Of a stretch of 22,917 nucleotides of DNA, positions 1 through 6,236 are shown one piece after another. The first letter of the stretch is position 1, and each line of letters begins with the position of its first letter. Source of the DNA: an uncultured Gemmatimonadales bacterium (lineage in GTDB: Bacteria; Gemmatimonadota; Gemmatimonadetes; Longimicrobiales; Gaopeijiaceae); the NCBI GenBank assembly GCA_937982605.1, contig CALJLC010000272.1, forward strand, positions 1-22,917. Direction: 5' to 3'. The notes below the pieces were generated by a model that was not told the origin of the DNA, did not search any database, and saw only the letters and a program-made list of their open reading frames with translations. The position numbers and the translations under genes are program-made.

Positions 1-770
1 CGCCGTCGGAGATGGTCGAGTTCAAGTTCCACTGCGCCATGCCGATGTTCGTGGCGCGGCAGTGGATCCGGCACAGGACCGCGTCGGTCAACGAGCTCTC
101 CGCGAGGTATTCGCTCATGCCGCTCCTCTTCTACGAGCCCGGGGCGGAGCAGTTCGCGCTCCAGAGCCGCTCGAACAAGCAGGGACGGGAGGGCGGGGCA
201 CCCCCGGAGGTCTATCGGGAGGCGATCGAGCGCTGGGAGCGACTGCGCAGGGAGGCCGGCGACACGTACCGGTGGCTGCTCGAGGAGGACGTGGCCCGGG
301 AGATCGCGCGCATCGACCTGCCCGTCTCGACCTACACGCAGTGGTACTGGAAGATCGACCTGCACAACCTCCTGCACTTCCTCACGCTCCGGGTCGACCC
401 GAGGGCCCAGTGGGAGATCCAGGAGTTCGCGCGAGCCATTGCCGGGATGGTGAAACGCGTTGCGCCGCTCTCGTACGAGGCGTGGGTGGACTACGACCTC
501 TCGGCGGAGCCCGTGACGCGGGTCGAGCGCGAGATCCTCGCCCGGCTGCTGGCGGCCGACGAGGACGGGATCACGGCCCGCGAAGGCGCGGCCGTCTCCC
601 TCGACGAGATGAAGGAGGCAGGGCTCTCGGGCCGCGAGGTGAAAGAGCTCCTCGAGAAGATCCAGGCGCCCGAGCGCCCCGATTTCGAGCTCGACCTCTC
701 GTCGATGGTCGACGCGGACACCATGGCGGCGAAGATGTTCGAGGCCGTGCCGGACCAGGGCCTCGAGTAG
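1..770 (+). CDS. thyX: FAD-dependent thymidylate synthase ThyX (5' truncated by window edge)
   Basis: Flavin-dependent synthase making dTMP from dUMP with methylene-THF as carbon donor and NAD(P)H as reductant. The frame is open from base 3, and the residues before the ATG at 12 (P-S-E) still fit the family, so the true start lies outside the window. The signature RHR-x2-S-x-NE-x-S-x-RYS is intact (residues 20-34 counted from the ATG at 12). The second conserved block, LP-x3-YTQWYW then HNLLHFLTLRVDP-x-AQWEI (103-136), carries the substrate-binding Arg. After the usual ThyX end near APLSYEAWVDY (151-161) the protein continues for about 90 acidic, helix-forming residues, an unusual C-terminal extension. 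The TAG stop abuts the stop codon of the convergent aldehyde dehydrogenase with no base between them. Family call is near certain; the role of the extension is unknown. Confidence 0.95.
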   Translation, partial: PSEMVEFKFHCAMPMFVARQWIRHRTASVNELSARYSLMPLLFYEPGAEQFALQSRSNKQGREGGAPPEVYREAIERWERLRREAGDTYRWLLEEDVAREIARIDLPVSTYTQWYWKIDLHNLLHFLTLRVDPRAQWEIQEFARAIAGMVKRVAPLSYEAWVDYDLSAEPVTRVEREILARLLAADEDGITAREGAAVSLDEMKEAGLSGREVKELLEKIQAPERPDFELDLSSMVDADTMAAKMFEAVPDQGLE

Positions 771-2138
771 CTACTTCACCCAGACGGTCTTCGCGTTGGT
801 GAACTCGCGGATGCCGAGCGGGCTGAGCTCCCGGCCGTAGCCGCTCTCCTTCGTCCCACCGAACGGCAGGCGCGGATCGGACTTCACGATCCCGTTGACG
901 AAGCAGTTCCCGGCGTCGAGGCGCTCGGCGGCGATCCGCTCGCCCTTCTCGGCGTCGCTCGTGTAGACCGCGGCGCCGAGGCCGAAGGACGTATCGTTGG
1001 CGATCCGGATGGCGTCGTCCTCGTCCCCGGCCGGCACGATCGACGCGACCGGCCCGAAGAGCTCCTCGGAGTACGCCGGCATGCCCGGCGCCACGTCGGC
1101 CAGGATCGTGGCCGGATACCACGCGCCGGGGCGGTCCGGAACCGTCCCGCCGGTCACGAGGCGGGCGCCCGCGCGGACGGAGCGCTCGACCTGGTCGTGG
1201 AGCTGATCCCGCAGGTCGACGCGGGCCATGGGGCCCAGGCGGGTGTCGGGATGGGTCGGATCGCCCTGGAGCCACGTCGCCATGGCGCCGCGGAGCTTCT
1301 CCTCGAACGCCTCGCGAACCTCGGCCACGACGACGAAGCGCTTGGCCGCGATGCAGCTCTGCCCGGTGTTGATGAGGCGGCCGGTGGCGCAGCTCGCGGC
1401 CGCCGCGTCGAGGTCCGCGTCGGCGAGGATCAGCGAGGGGTCGCTCTCGCCGAGCTCGAGCACGCAGGGCTTGATCGCGGCGCCCGCGCGCGCCGCCACG
1501 GCCTTGCCGGCGCGGACGCTGCCGGTGAGCGAGACGCCGCGGATGCGGGGGTCGTCGATGAGATCGCCCGCGGCGTCGACGCCGACGAAGAGGTTCGCGA
1601 AGAGCCCGTCCGGGTAGCCCGCGTCGTCGAAGAGCCGCTCGAGCGCTCGAGCGCAGTCGGGAACGCTGGGGGCGTGCTTGAGCAGCGCGGCGTTGCCGGC
1701 GGTCACGGCGGGGACGGCGAAGCGGATCACCTGCCAGAAAGGGAAGTTCCACGGCATGATGCCGAGCACCACGCCGAGTGGCCGGTACGTCCAGTAGCTC
1801 CGCACCGCGTCGGTGTCGACCTCGACACGCGCCAGATGCGCGGCGGCGTGGTCGGCGTAGTAGTCGCATACCCACGCGCACTTCTCCGCCTCGGCGACCC
1901 CCTGCGACACCGGCTTGCCCATCTCGCGGGTCATCAGCGCGCCGTACTCGTCCTTCCGCTTGCGGAGCAGCGCGGCGAGCGCGCGCAGGCGCTCGGACCG
2001 TTCCGCGAACGCGGAGTTGCGCCACGCGAGATGCGCCTCGTGGGCGGCGGCCACCCGCCGCTCCACCTCGTCGGGGGCGTGATCGTCGTAGCGGGCGTGC
2101 TCGGTGGCGTCGGCGGGATCGATCGAGACGAAGGTCAT
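771..2138 (-). CDS. NAD(P)-dependent aldehyde dehydrogenase, succinate-semialdehyde dehydrogenase-like (Sad/YneI type)
   Basis: A 455-aa cytosolic aldehyde dehydrogenase that oxidises an aldehyde to its acid with NAD(P)+. Visible landmarks are PWNFPFW with Asn131, the cofactor-binding Lys154 in LLKHA, the GSVRAG turn (206-211), the general-base Glu228 in LELG and the catalytic Cys262 in GQSC. The wording around PWNFPFWQVIRF and LLKHAPSVP resembles the short succinate-semialdehyde dehydrogenases of the E. coli Sad/YneI group, so that substrate is the best guess, but it cannot be proved from sequence. One oddity is that the second Gly of the usual LELGGSDP block is Glu231; the catalytic Glu itself is kept. 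The ATG at 2138 is chosen because the N-terminus then has normal family length. A TATGAT box lies about 40 nt upstream. Confidence 0.92.
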   Translation of the reverse strand: MTFVSIDPADATEHARYDDHAPDEVERRVAAAHEAHLAWRNSAFAERSERLRALAALLRKRKDEYGALMTREMGKPVSQGVAEAEKCAWVCDYYADHAAAHLARVEVDTDAVRSYWTYRPLGVVLGIMPWNFPFWQVIRFAVPAVTAGNAALLKHAPSVPDCARALERLFDDAGYPDGLFANLFVGVDAAGDLIDDPRIRGVSLTGSVRAGKAVAARAGAAIKPCVLELGESDPSLILADADLDAAAASCATGRLINTGQSCIAAKRFVVVAEVREAFEEKLRGAMATWLQGDPTHPDTRLGPMARVDLRDQLHDQVERSVRAGARLVTGGTVPDRPGAWYPATILADVAPGMPAYSEELFGPVASIVPAGDEDDAIRIANDTSFGLGAAVYTSDAEKGERIAAERLDAGNCFVNGIVKSDPRLPFGGTKESGYGRELSPLGIREFTNAKTVWVK

Positions 2139-2473
2139 GGGGGCGGATCGGTTGGGTGGAGCTTTCCGGGGTTCGCATCATAGCGCGACCGCAACACCGC
2201 GGAAGTCGGCGCCCCCGCCGGGTGATGGGGACACTCCGCGCCCCGCCGAGAAGCGGGGCCGCCCCCGGGAGCGGAACGGGCCGCCCTTCGATCGCGACGC
2301 GACCCCGCGGCTCCTGCGCCTGGCCCACTGGCGATCGTCGGCCGGCCTTCAGAGCTTGCCGGTGCCCTCGCCCGGGGCCGGCCGGAGGCCCGGCCGGTCC
2401 GTGCCGACCTCCGCGGACCTCGCCCCGGTACCACACCTCGTCCGTCCCGACTCCCGTCCAGGCAGGTTTCCCC
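2139..2473. other. Gene-free divergent spacer with hairpin
   Basis: This stretch separates the minus-strand aldehyde dehydrogenase from the plus-strand asparaginase-like gene. I see no credible gene or RNA gene in it; the long reading frames crossing it are GC-rich shadow frames. It holds a -10-like box for the aldehyde dehydrogenase (2177-2182, minus strand). It also holds a perfect 8-bp stem, CCGGCCGG, repeated at 2378-2385 and 2390-2397 around a 4-nt loop, about 75 nt before the asparaginase-like start. The hairpin could lie in that gene's leader, but no attenuator logic can be read from the sequence. Confidence 0.5.
2177..2182 (-). promoter_or_regulatory. -10 box (TATGAT) of the aldehyde dehydrogenase gene
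   Basis: On the minus strand this reads TATGAT, five of six matches to the sigma-70 -10 consensus, in an otherwise GC-rich spacer. The predicted start of transcription would be about 30 nt before the ATG at 2138. I see no convincing TTGACA-like -35 box at the right distance. Confidence 0.4.
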
Positions 2474-3007
2474 GTGCCCGACTCCTCCGCCCCGCTCCGC
2501 GACGGGTCGCCGAAGGCCAGCCCGATCCGCCTCTTCGTCACGGGCGGGACCTTCGACAAGGAATACGACGAGATCCACGGGACGCTCGACTTCCGGGACA
2601 CGCACCTCCCGCAGATGCTCGAGCTCGGACGGTCGCGGCTCGACGTGCGGGTGCGGACGCTCATGATGGTCGACTCCCTGGAGATGACCGAGGCCGACCG
2701 GGAGCTGATCGCCAACAACTGCCGCGAAGCGCCCGAACCCTTCGTCGTGATCACGCACGGCACGGACACGATGGTCGAAACGGCCCGCGTGCTGGCCGCC
2801 GAGGTACCGGACAAGACGATCGTCCTCACGGGCGCCATGATCCCGATCGCCTTCGGAAGCTCCGACGGCCTCTTCAACCTGGGCGGTGCCCTGACGGCGG
2901 TTCAGGTGCTCCCGCCGGGCGTGTGGATCACCATGAACGGGCGCGTCTTTCCCTGGGACCGGGTCCGCAAGAACCGGGATACCGGCGTCTTCGAAGCGAC
3001 CGACTGA
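2474..3007 (+). CDS. Single-domain asparaginase-like protein
   Basis: A 177-aa protein matching only the N-terminal domain of bacterial type I/II L-asparaginases, which are normally about 330 aa. The catalytic residues known from E. coli AnsB are all recognisable: the nucleophile Thr in TGGT (23-26), Tyr31 shortly after, Thr97-Asp98 in HGTDT, and Lys166 in RVRKNR, which lines up with AnsB Lys162. The GAM-x-P and SDG-x-FN blocks (120-135) are also kept. The C-terminal domain, which supplies residues across the dimer interface in full-length enzymes, is absent. The frame ends at a clean TGA with tandem hairpins after it, so this looks like a natural short form rather than a fragment. The GTG at 2474 is the only plausible in-frame start before TGGT. 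Substrate is unproven; an amidohydrolase acting on Asn, Gln or a small amide is possible. Confidence 0.82.
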   Translation: MPDSSAPLRDGSPKASPIRLFVTGGTFDKEYDEIHGTLDFRDTHLPQMLELGRSRLDVRVRTLMMVDSLEMTEADRELIANNCREAPEPFVVITHGTDTMVETARVLAAEVPDKTIVLTGAMIPIAFGSSDGLFNLGGALTAVQVLPPGVWITMNGRVFPWDRVRKNRDTGVFEATD

Positions 3008-3014
3008 CGGCCCG

Positions 3015-3061
3015 GGGACGCCCGTCGCGGGCGGCGTCCCAACCTCAGCCGCTTCTGCGGC
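3015..3061 (+). terminator. Tandem terminator-like hairpins after the asparaginase-like gene
   Basis: Two stems follow the TGA at 3007. The first pairs GGGACGC (3015-3021) with GCGTCCC (3034-3040), extended by CCG/CGG inside. The second pairs GCCGC (3048-3052) with GCGGC (3057-3061) over a TTCT loop. No T-run follows, so termination may need Rho or may be inefficient. The position, just before the PadR promoter, supports a transcription boundary. Confidence 0.42.
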
Positions 3062-3079
3062 ATCGGATGGGCACGGGAC

Positions 3080-3108
3080 TTGTGCAACGGGACGAAGCAC
3101 GCTAGTAG
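3080..3108 (+). promoter_or_regulatory. Candidate promoter of the padR-ADOP pair
   Basis: TTGTGC (3080-3085) and TAGTAG (3103-3108) are separated by 17 nt. Transcription would start near 3115, inside the dyad at 3109-3123, and leave a leader of about 65 nt. The match to consensus is moderate; the argument rests mainly on spacing and on the operator next to it. Confidence 0.4.
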
Positions 3109-3123
3109 CATAAGCAGCTTATG
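3109..3123. promoter_or_regulatory. Dyad operator candidate for the adjacent PadR regulator
   Basis: CATAAGC-A-GCTTATG is a perfect 7-bp inverted repeat around one central base. It is AT-rich inside a GC-rich region and lies just downstream of a possible -10 box, at the expected start of transcription. PadR-family repressors commonly bind AT-rich dyads in their own promoter, so autorepression of padR and the permease is the natural reading. Direct evidence of binding is lacking. Confidence 0.55.
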
Positions 3124-3181
3124 TCACAGTGCCGGCCTCGGACGCGATCCGGAGGTCGGCCCGAATCGGAGGAGGGAAGGG

Positions 3182-3523
3182 ATGGGCGTCGACTCGGACA
3201 CCCTGTACGGGACGATGAACCTCCTCGTGCTCCAGGCCCTGCGCGACGGGCCGCTGCACGGGGTCGGCGTCATGCGTCGGATCGAGGGCTCGACCGACGG
3301 GCTCCTCCGCATCGAGGAAGGCGCGCTCTATCCGGCGCTGCACCGCCTGGAGCGCGATCGACTGGTCGAGGGCGAATGGGGCCGCACGCCCGAGAACCGG
3401 CGCGCCAAGTTCTATCGGCTGACGAGGAAGGGACGTCGGCAGCTCGAGCGGGACGCCGCGCGATGGGCCCGCCACGCCCGGGCAGTCGCCGGGATGCTCG
3501 AGGTGGGTGAGGTCGCGGGCTGA
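3182..3523 (+). CDS. PadR-family transcriptional regulator
   Basis: A 113-aa winged-helix repressor of the PadR type. The recognition-helix and wing region EEGALYPALHRLE (45-57), followed by a basic stretch and FYRLTRKGRRQL (78-88), is diagnostic. The protein is the size of the PadR-s2 subgroup, with a short C-terminal dimerisation helix. The ATG at 3182 has a strong ribosome binding site, GGAGGAGGGA (3168-3177), and is preferred over in-frame starts nearer 3080. It lies 21 nt upstream of a large ADOP-type permease, a pairing found repeatedly in Acidobacteria and Gemmatimonadota. It probably controls that permease and itself through the dyad at 3109-3123. The ligand is unknown. Confidence 0.93.
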   Translation: MGVDSDTLYGTMNLLVLQALRDGPLHGVGVMRRIEGSTDGLLRIEEGALYPALHRLERDRLVEGEWGRTPENRRAKFYRLTRKGRRQLERDAARWARHARAVAGMLEVGEVAG

Positions 3524-3544
3524 CCCCCACCGGGAGACGGGACG

Positions 3545-6202
3545 ATGGAATGGAAGGACGTGTGGCGGGTGCTCTCCCCGCGTCGGGCGGTGCACCCGGA
3601 CGTGGACGAGGAGATCGCCTTTCACATCGAGGAGCGGATCCGCGAGCGGGTCCGGGCCGGATGGGACGAGGAGGAGGCCCGACGCGACGTGCTCGAGCGC
3701 TTCGGGGATGTGGAGCGGGTGCAGGCCGAGTGCCGGGAGTACGGCACGCAGAGAGTGGACGCCGAACGGTGGAGGTCGACGATGGACGGGTGGTGGAGAG
3801 ACGTGCGCTTCGCGCTGCGCGGGCTGAGGAAGAATCCGGGCTTCGGAGCGGTCGTGATCACGACGCTCGCGCTCGGCGTGGGGGCGACGACGGCGGTATT
3901 CAGCGTGCTTGGAGGAGTGGTGCTCCGACCGCTGCCCTTCCCGGCGCCTGATCGGCTCGCCGTGGTGTGGCAGAACGACCGGGCCACCGGGACGGTCCGG
4001 GAGAACGCTTCGACGTCGGACTACTACGACTATCTGGAGCGCAACCGGACCTTCCAGGACCTGGCCATCTTCGGCCTCGGCACCGCCGTCCTCTCGCGTG
4101 ACGACGCTCCGCCGATCCAGCTCAACGCGGCGTCGGTGAGTCGAAATCTGGTCGACGTCCTGCGGCTCGAGCTGCAGGCCGGCCGGAATTTCACGTCCGA
4201 CGAGGACAGGCCGGGCGGCCCGAACGCCGTCATTCTCACCGATCGGGTCTGGATCGTCCTCCTCGACTCCGTCCCGCAGCTCGTGGGCCGGACGGTCCTC
4301 ATCGACGACACGCCGCACGTGGTGGCCGGTGTGCTACCCGCCGGCATCGACTACCCCGCCGGGGAGACCGACGTCTGGCTCCCCATCCAGCAGGCGCGAT
4401 CGATCGCCACGCGACCCCAGCACTGGGTGCGCGTCGTGGGTCGGCTCGCCGACGGCGTCGCGATGGCGGCGGCGCAGGAAGACATGACCCGCATCATGGC
4501 GGATCTCGAGGTCGAGTTCGCGAACGACAACGTGAACCGGGGCGCCTTCGTCGAGCCCCTCGCCGACGTCGGCCGAGGCGACCTGAAGCGCACGCTCTGG
4601 GTCCTCTTCGGCGCCGTGCTCGCGGTCCTGGCCATCGCCTTCGTCAACGTGGCCAACCTCCTGCTGGCGCGGGGCGCCGCGCGAACCCGGGAGCTGGCCG
4701 TGCTCACCGCCGTGGGGGCCGGCTCACGCGACATCGTCCGGCGCTTCTTCGTCGAGGGCGCGGTGGTCACCGCCATCTCCGCGGGGCTCGGCGTCGTGCT
4801 CGCGGGACTCGGCGTGCGCCTCCTGACCGCGCTCGCTCCGGCCGAGGTGGCCGTGCTGGGCCGTCCTCAGATCAACGGCGCCGTCCTCGCCTTCGCGCTC
4901 GGCGTCGCGGCCCTGGTGTGCACCGGCTTCGCGATCTTCCCGTCGCTCCAGACCCGCCGCGTCGACCTGCAGCGTGAGCTGAAGGACGGGCGCACGACGG
5001 ACGGCGGCGCGGTCGGGCTCGGCTTCCGGCGGCTCCTCGTTTCGGCGCAGCTCGCGCTGGCGGTGGTGCTACTCCTCGGCGCCACGCTCCTGATCGGGAC
5101 GGTGCGGAACCTCCAGGAGATCGATCCCGGGTTCCGGGTGGAGAATCGGCTGCGCGTGGACTTCATGATCCCGGCCAGCCGGTATCCCGACTTCTCGACG
5201 TACCCGAACTGGCCCGAGATCTTCGCGCTCCTCGGCGACCTCGAGGCCGAGGCCGAGGCGATCCCCGGGGTGGGTTCCGCGTCCGTCCTCCTCAACCATC
5301 CCCTCGACCCGGGCTTCACGAACTCCTTCCAGATCGAAGGCCAGCCGTACGATCCGTCCCAGGGCGAGATGACCACACGGCTGGTGACGCCGGGGTACTT
5401 CGAGACGACGGGTCTCGAGCTGGTGGCGGGCCGGCTGCTCGACGAATCCGATCGGGTGGAGACGCCGCCCGTGATCGTCCTCAACCGGGCGGCCGCGGAA
5501 CGGTACTTCCCGGAAGGCGGAGCCATCGGCCAGCGCATCGCCTTCTGGGGGCGGACGTTCCGCGAGGTGGTGGGGATCGTGGAGAACGAGCGGATCCACG
5601 GGCTCACGGCGGAGCCGCCTCCGGCGATGTACGTGACGCTCTACCAGAGCCCTCCGCGGCCGGCCAAGATGACGATGATGCTGCTGACGGACGTCCCGCC
5701 GCTCGACCTCGTCGAACCGGTGCGCCAGGCGGTCGGCCGGGTCGACGGCTCGGTGCCGGTCTTCAACGTCTCGACGATGGAGGCGACGCTCCAGGAGGCG
5801 ATGGCGCGCGAACGCTTCGCTTCGACCCTGCTCTCGATCTTCGCGGTCGTCGCCGTGGTCCTCGCCGTGCTCGGCGTGCACGGCGTGCTCGCGTACCTGG
5901 TGGCGCAGCGGGGTCACGAGGTGGGGATCCGGATGGCCCTCGGCGCCACGCGCCGGGACGTGGTGCGGATGGTCGTGCGCCAGGGTGTCTCGATGACCCT
6001 CCTGGGCGTCGGCGTGGGGATCGCGGTGGCGCTCTCGGTGTCCGGGGCGCTCCAGAGCCTTCTCTACGGCGTGTCCGCCACCGCTCCGGCCACCTACGCG
6101 GCGGTCGGGATCGCCCTGGCGTCGGTGGCGCTTGCCGCGACGGCGCTCCCGGCGCACCGGGCCGCGTCCATCGACCCGGTCCGCTCGCTCAGGGCGGAGT
6201 GA
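3545..6202 (+). CDS. ADOP-type (duplicated orphan) ABC transporter permease, MacB/FtsX-like
   Basis: An 885-aa inner-membrane protein containing two MacB/FtsX permease halves. Residues 1 to about 75 form the soluble 'permease prefix' helix domain typical of PadR-linked ADOP proteins. TM1 (about 98-118) leads into a large periplasmic MacB_PCD domain. Then come an FtsX block (about 355-470, with ARTRELAVLTAVGA), a further TM near 497-520, a second periplasmic domain, and a final FtsX block with GHEVGIRMALGATRRDVVRM (near 797-815) and two more TM segments. MacB-type permeases act as mechanotransmitters with a separate ATPase, but no ATPase gene lies beside this one, as the 'orphan' name implies. 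Cargo is unknown. The start at 3545 follows the PadR stop by 21 nt with a GGGAGAC ribosome site; co-transcription with padR is likely. Confidence 0.9.
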   Translation: MEWKDVWRVLSPRRAVHPDVDEEIAFHIEERIRERVRAGWDEEEARRDVLERFGDVERVQAECREYGTQRVDAERWRSTMDGWWRDVRFALRGLRKNPGFGAVVITTLALGVGATTAVFSVLGGVVLRPLPFPAPDRLAVVWQNDRATGTVRENASTSDYYDYLERNRTFQDLAIFGLGTAVLSRDDAPPIQLNAASVSRNLVDVLRLELQAGRNFTSDEDRPGGPNAVILTDRVWIVLLDSVPQLVGRTVLIDDTPHVVAGVLPAGIDYPAGETDVWLPIQQARSIATRPQHWVRVVGRLADGVAMAAAQEDMTRIMADLEVEFANDNVNRGAFVEPLADVGRGDLKRTLWVLFGAVLAVLAIAFVNVANLLLARGAARTRELAVLTAVGAGSRDIVRRFFVEGAVVTAISAGLGVVLAGLGVRLLTALAPAEVAVLGRPQINGAVLAFALGVAALVCTGFAIFPSLQTRRVDLQRELKDGRTTDGGAVGLGFRRLLVSAQLALAVVLLLGATLLIGTVRNLQEIDPGFRVENRLRVDFMIPASRYPDFSTYPNWPEIFALLGDLEAEAEAIPGVGSASVLLNHPLDPGFTNSFQIEGQPYDPSQGEMTTRLVTPGYFETTGLELVAGRLLDESDRVETPPVIVLNRAAAERYFPEGGAIGQRIAFWGRTFREVVGIVENERIHGLTAEPPPAMYVTLYQSPPRPAKMTMMLLTDVPPLDLVEPVRQAVGRVDGSVPVFNVSTMEATLQEAMARERFASTLLSIFAVVAVVLAVLGVHGVLAYLVAQRGHEVGIRMALGATRRDVVRMVVRQGVSMTLLGVGVGIAVALSVSGALQSLLYGVSATAPATYAAVGIALASVALAATALPAHRAASIDPVRSLRAE

Positions 6203-6208
6203 GGGTGG

Positions 6209-6236
6209 GCGGGCGCGGGGGGACCCCCGCGCCCGC
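6209..6236. terminator. GC-rich hairpin shared by two convergent genes
   Basis: The left arm begins GCGGGCGCGGGG at 6209 and the right arm ends CGCCCGC at 6236, giving a perfect stem of about 12 bp over a 4-nt loop. It fills the space between the TGA of the permease (6202) and the stop codon of the minus-strand TPR gene, and the stem runs one base into that stop codon. There is no T-run on either side, so it may work as a roadblock or RNA 3'-end stabiliser rather than a classic intrinsic terminator. Confidence 0.5.

Noticed and set aside
766..775. The 10-bp palindrome AGTAGCTACT at the thyX/aldehyde dehydrogenase junction
   Set aside because: It arises from two TAG stop codons abutting in opposite directions; no need to assume a regulatory site.
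571..2877. Long minus-strand frame across the aldehyde dehydrogenase and asparaginase region
   Set aside because: Arg/Ala/Pro-rich shadow frame overlapping two well-supported genes; no motif, no sensible start.
3545..6202. A complete MacAB-type tripartite transporter
   Set aside because: No ATPase, periplasmic adaptor or TolC-like gene is adjacent; the N-terminal prefix domain and the PadR neighbour fit an orphan ADOP permease.
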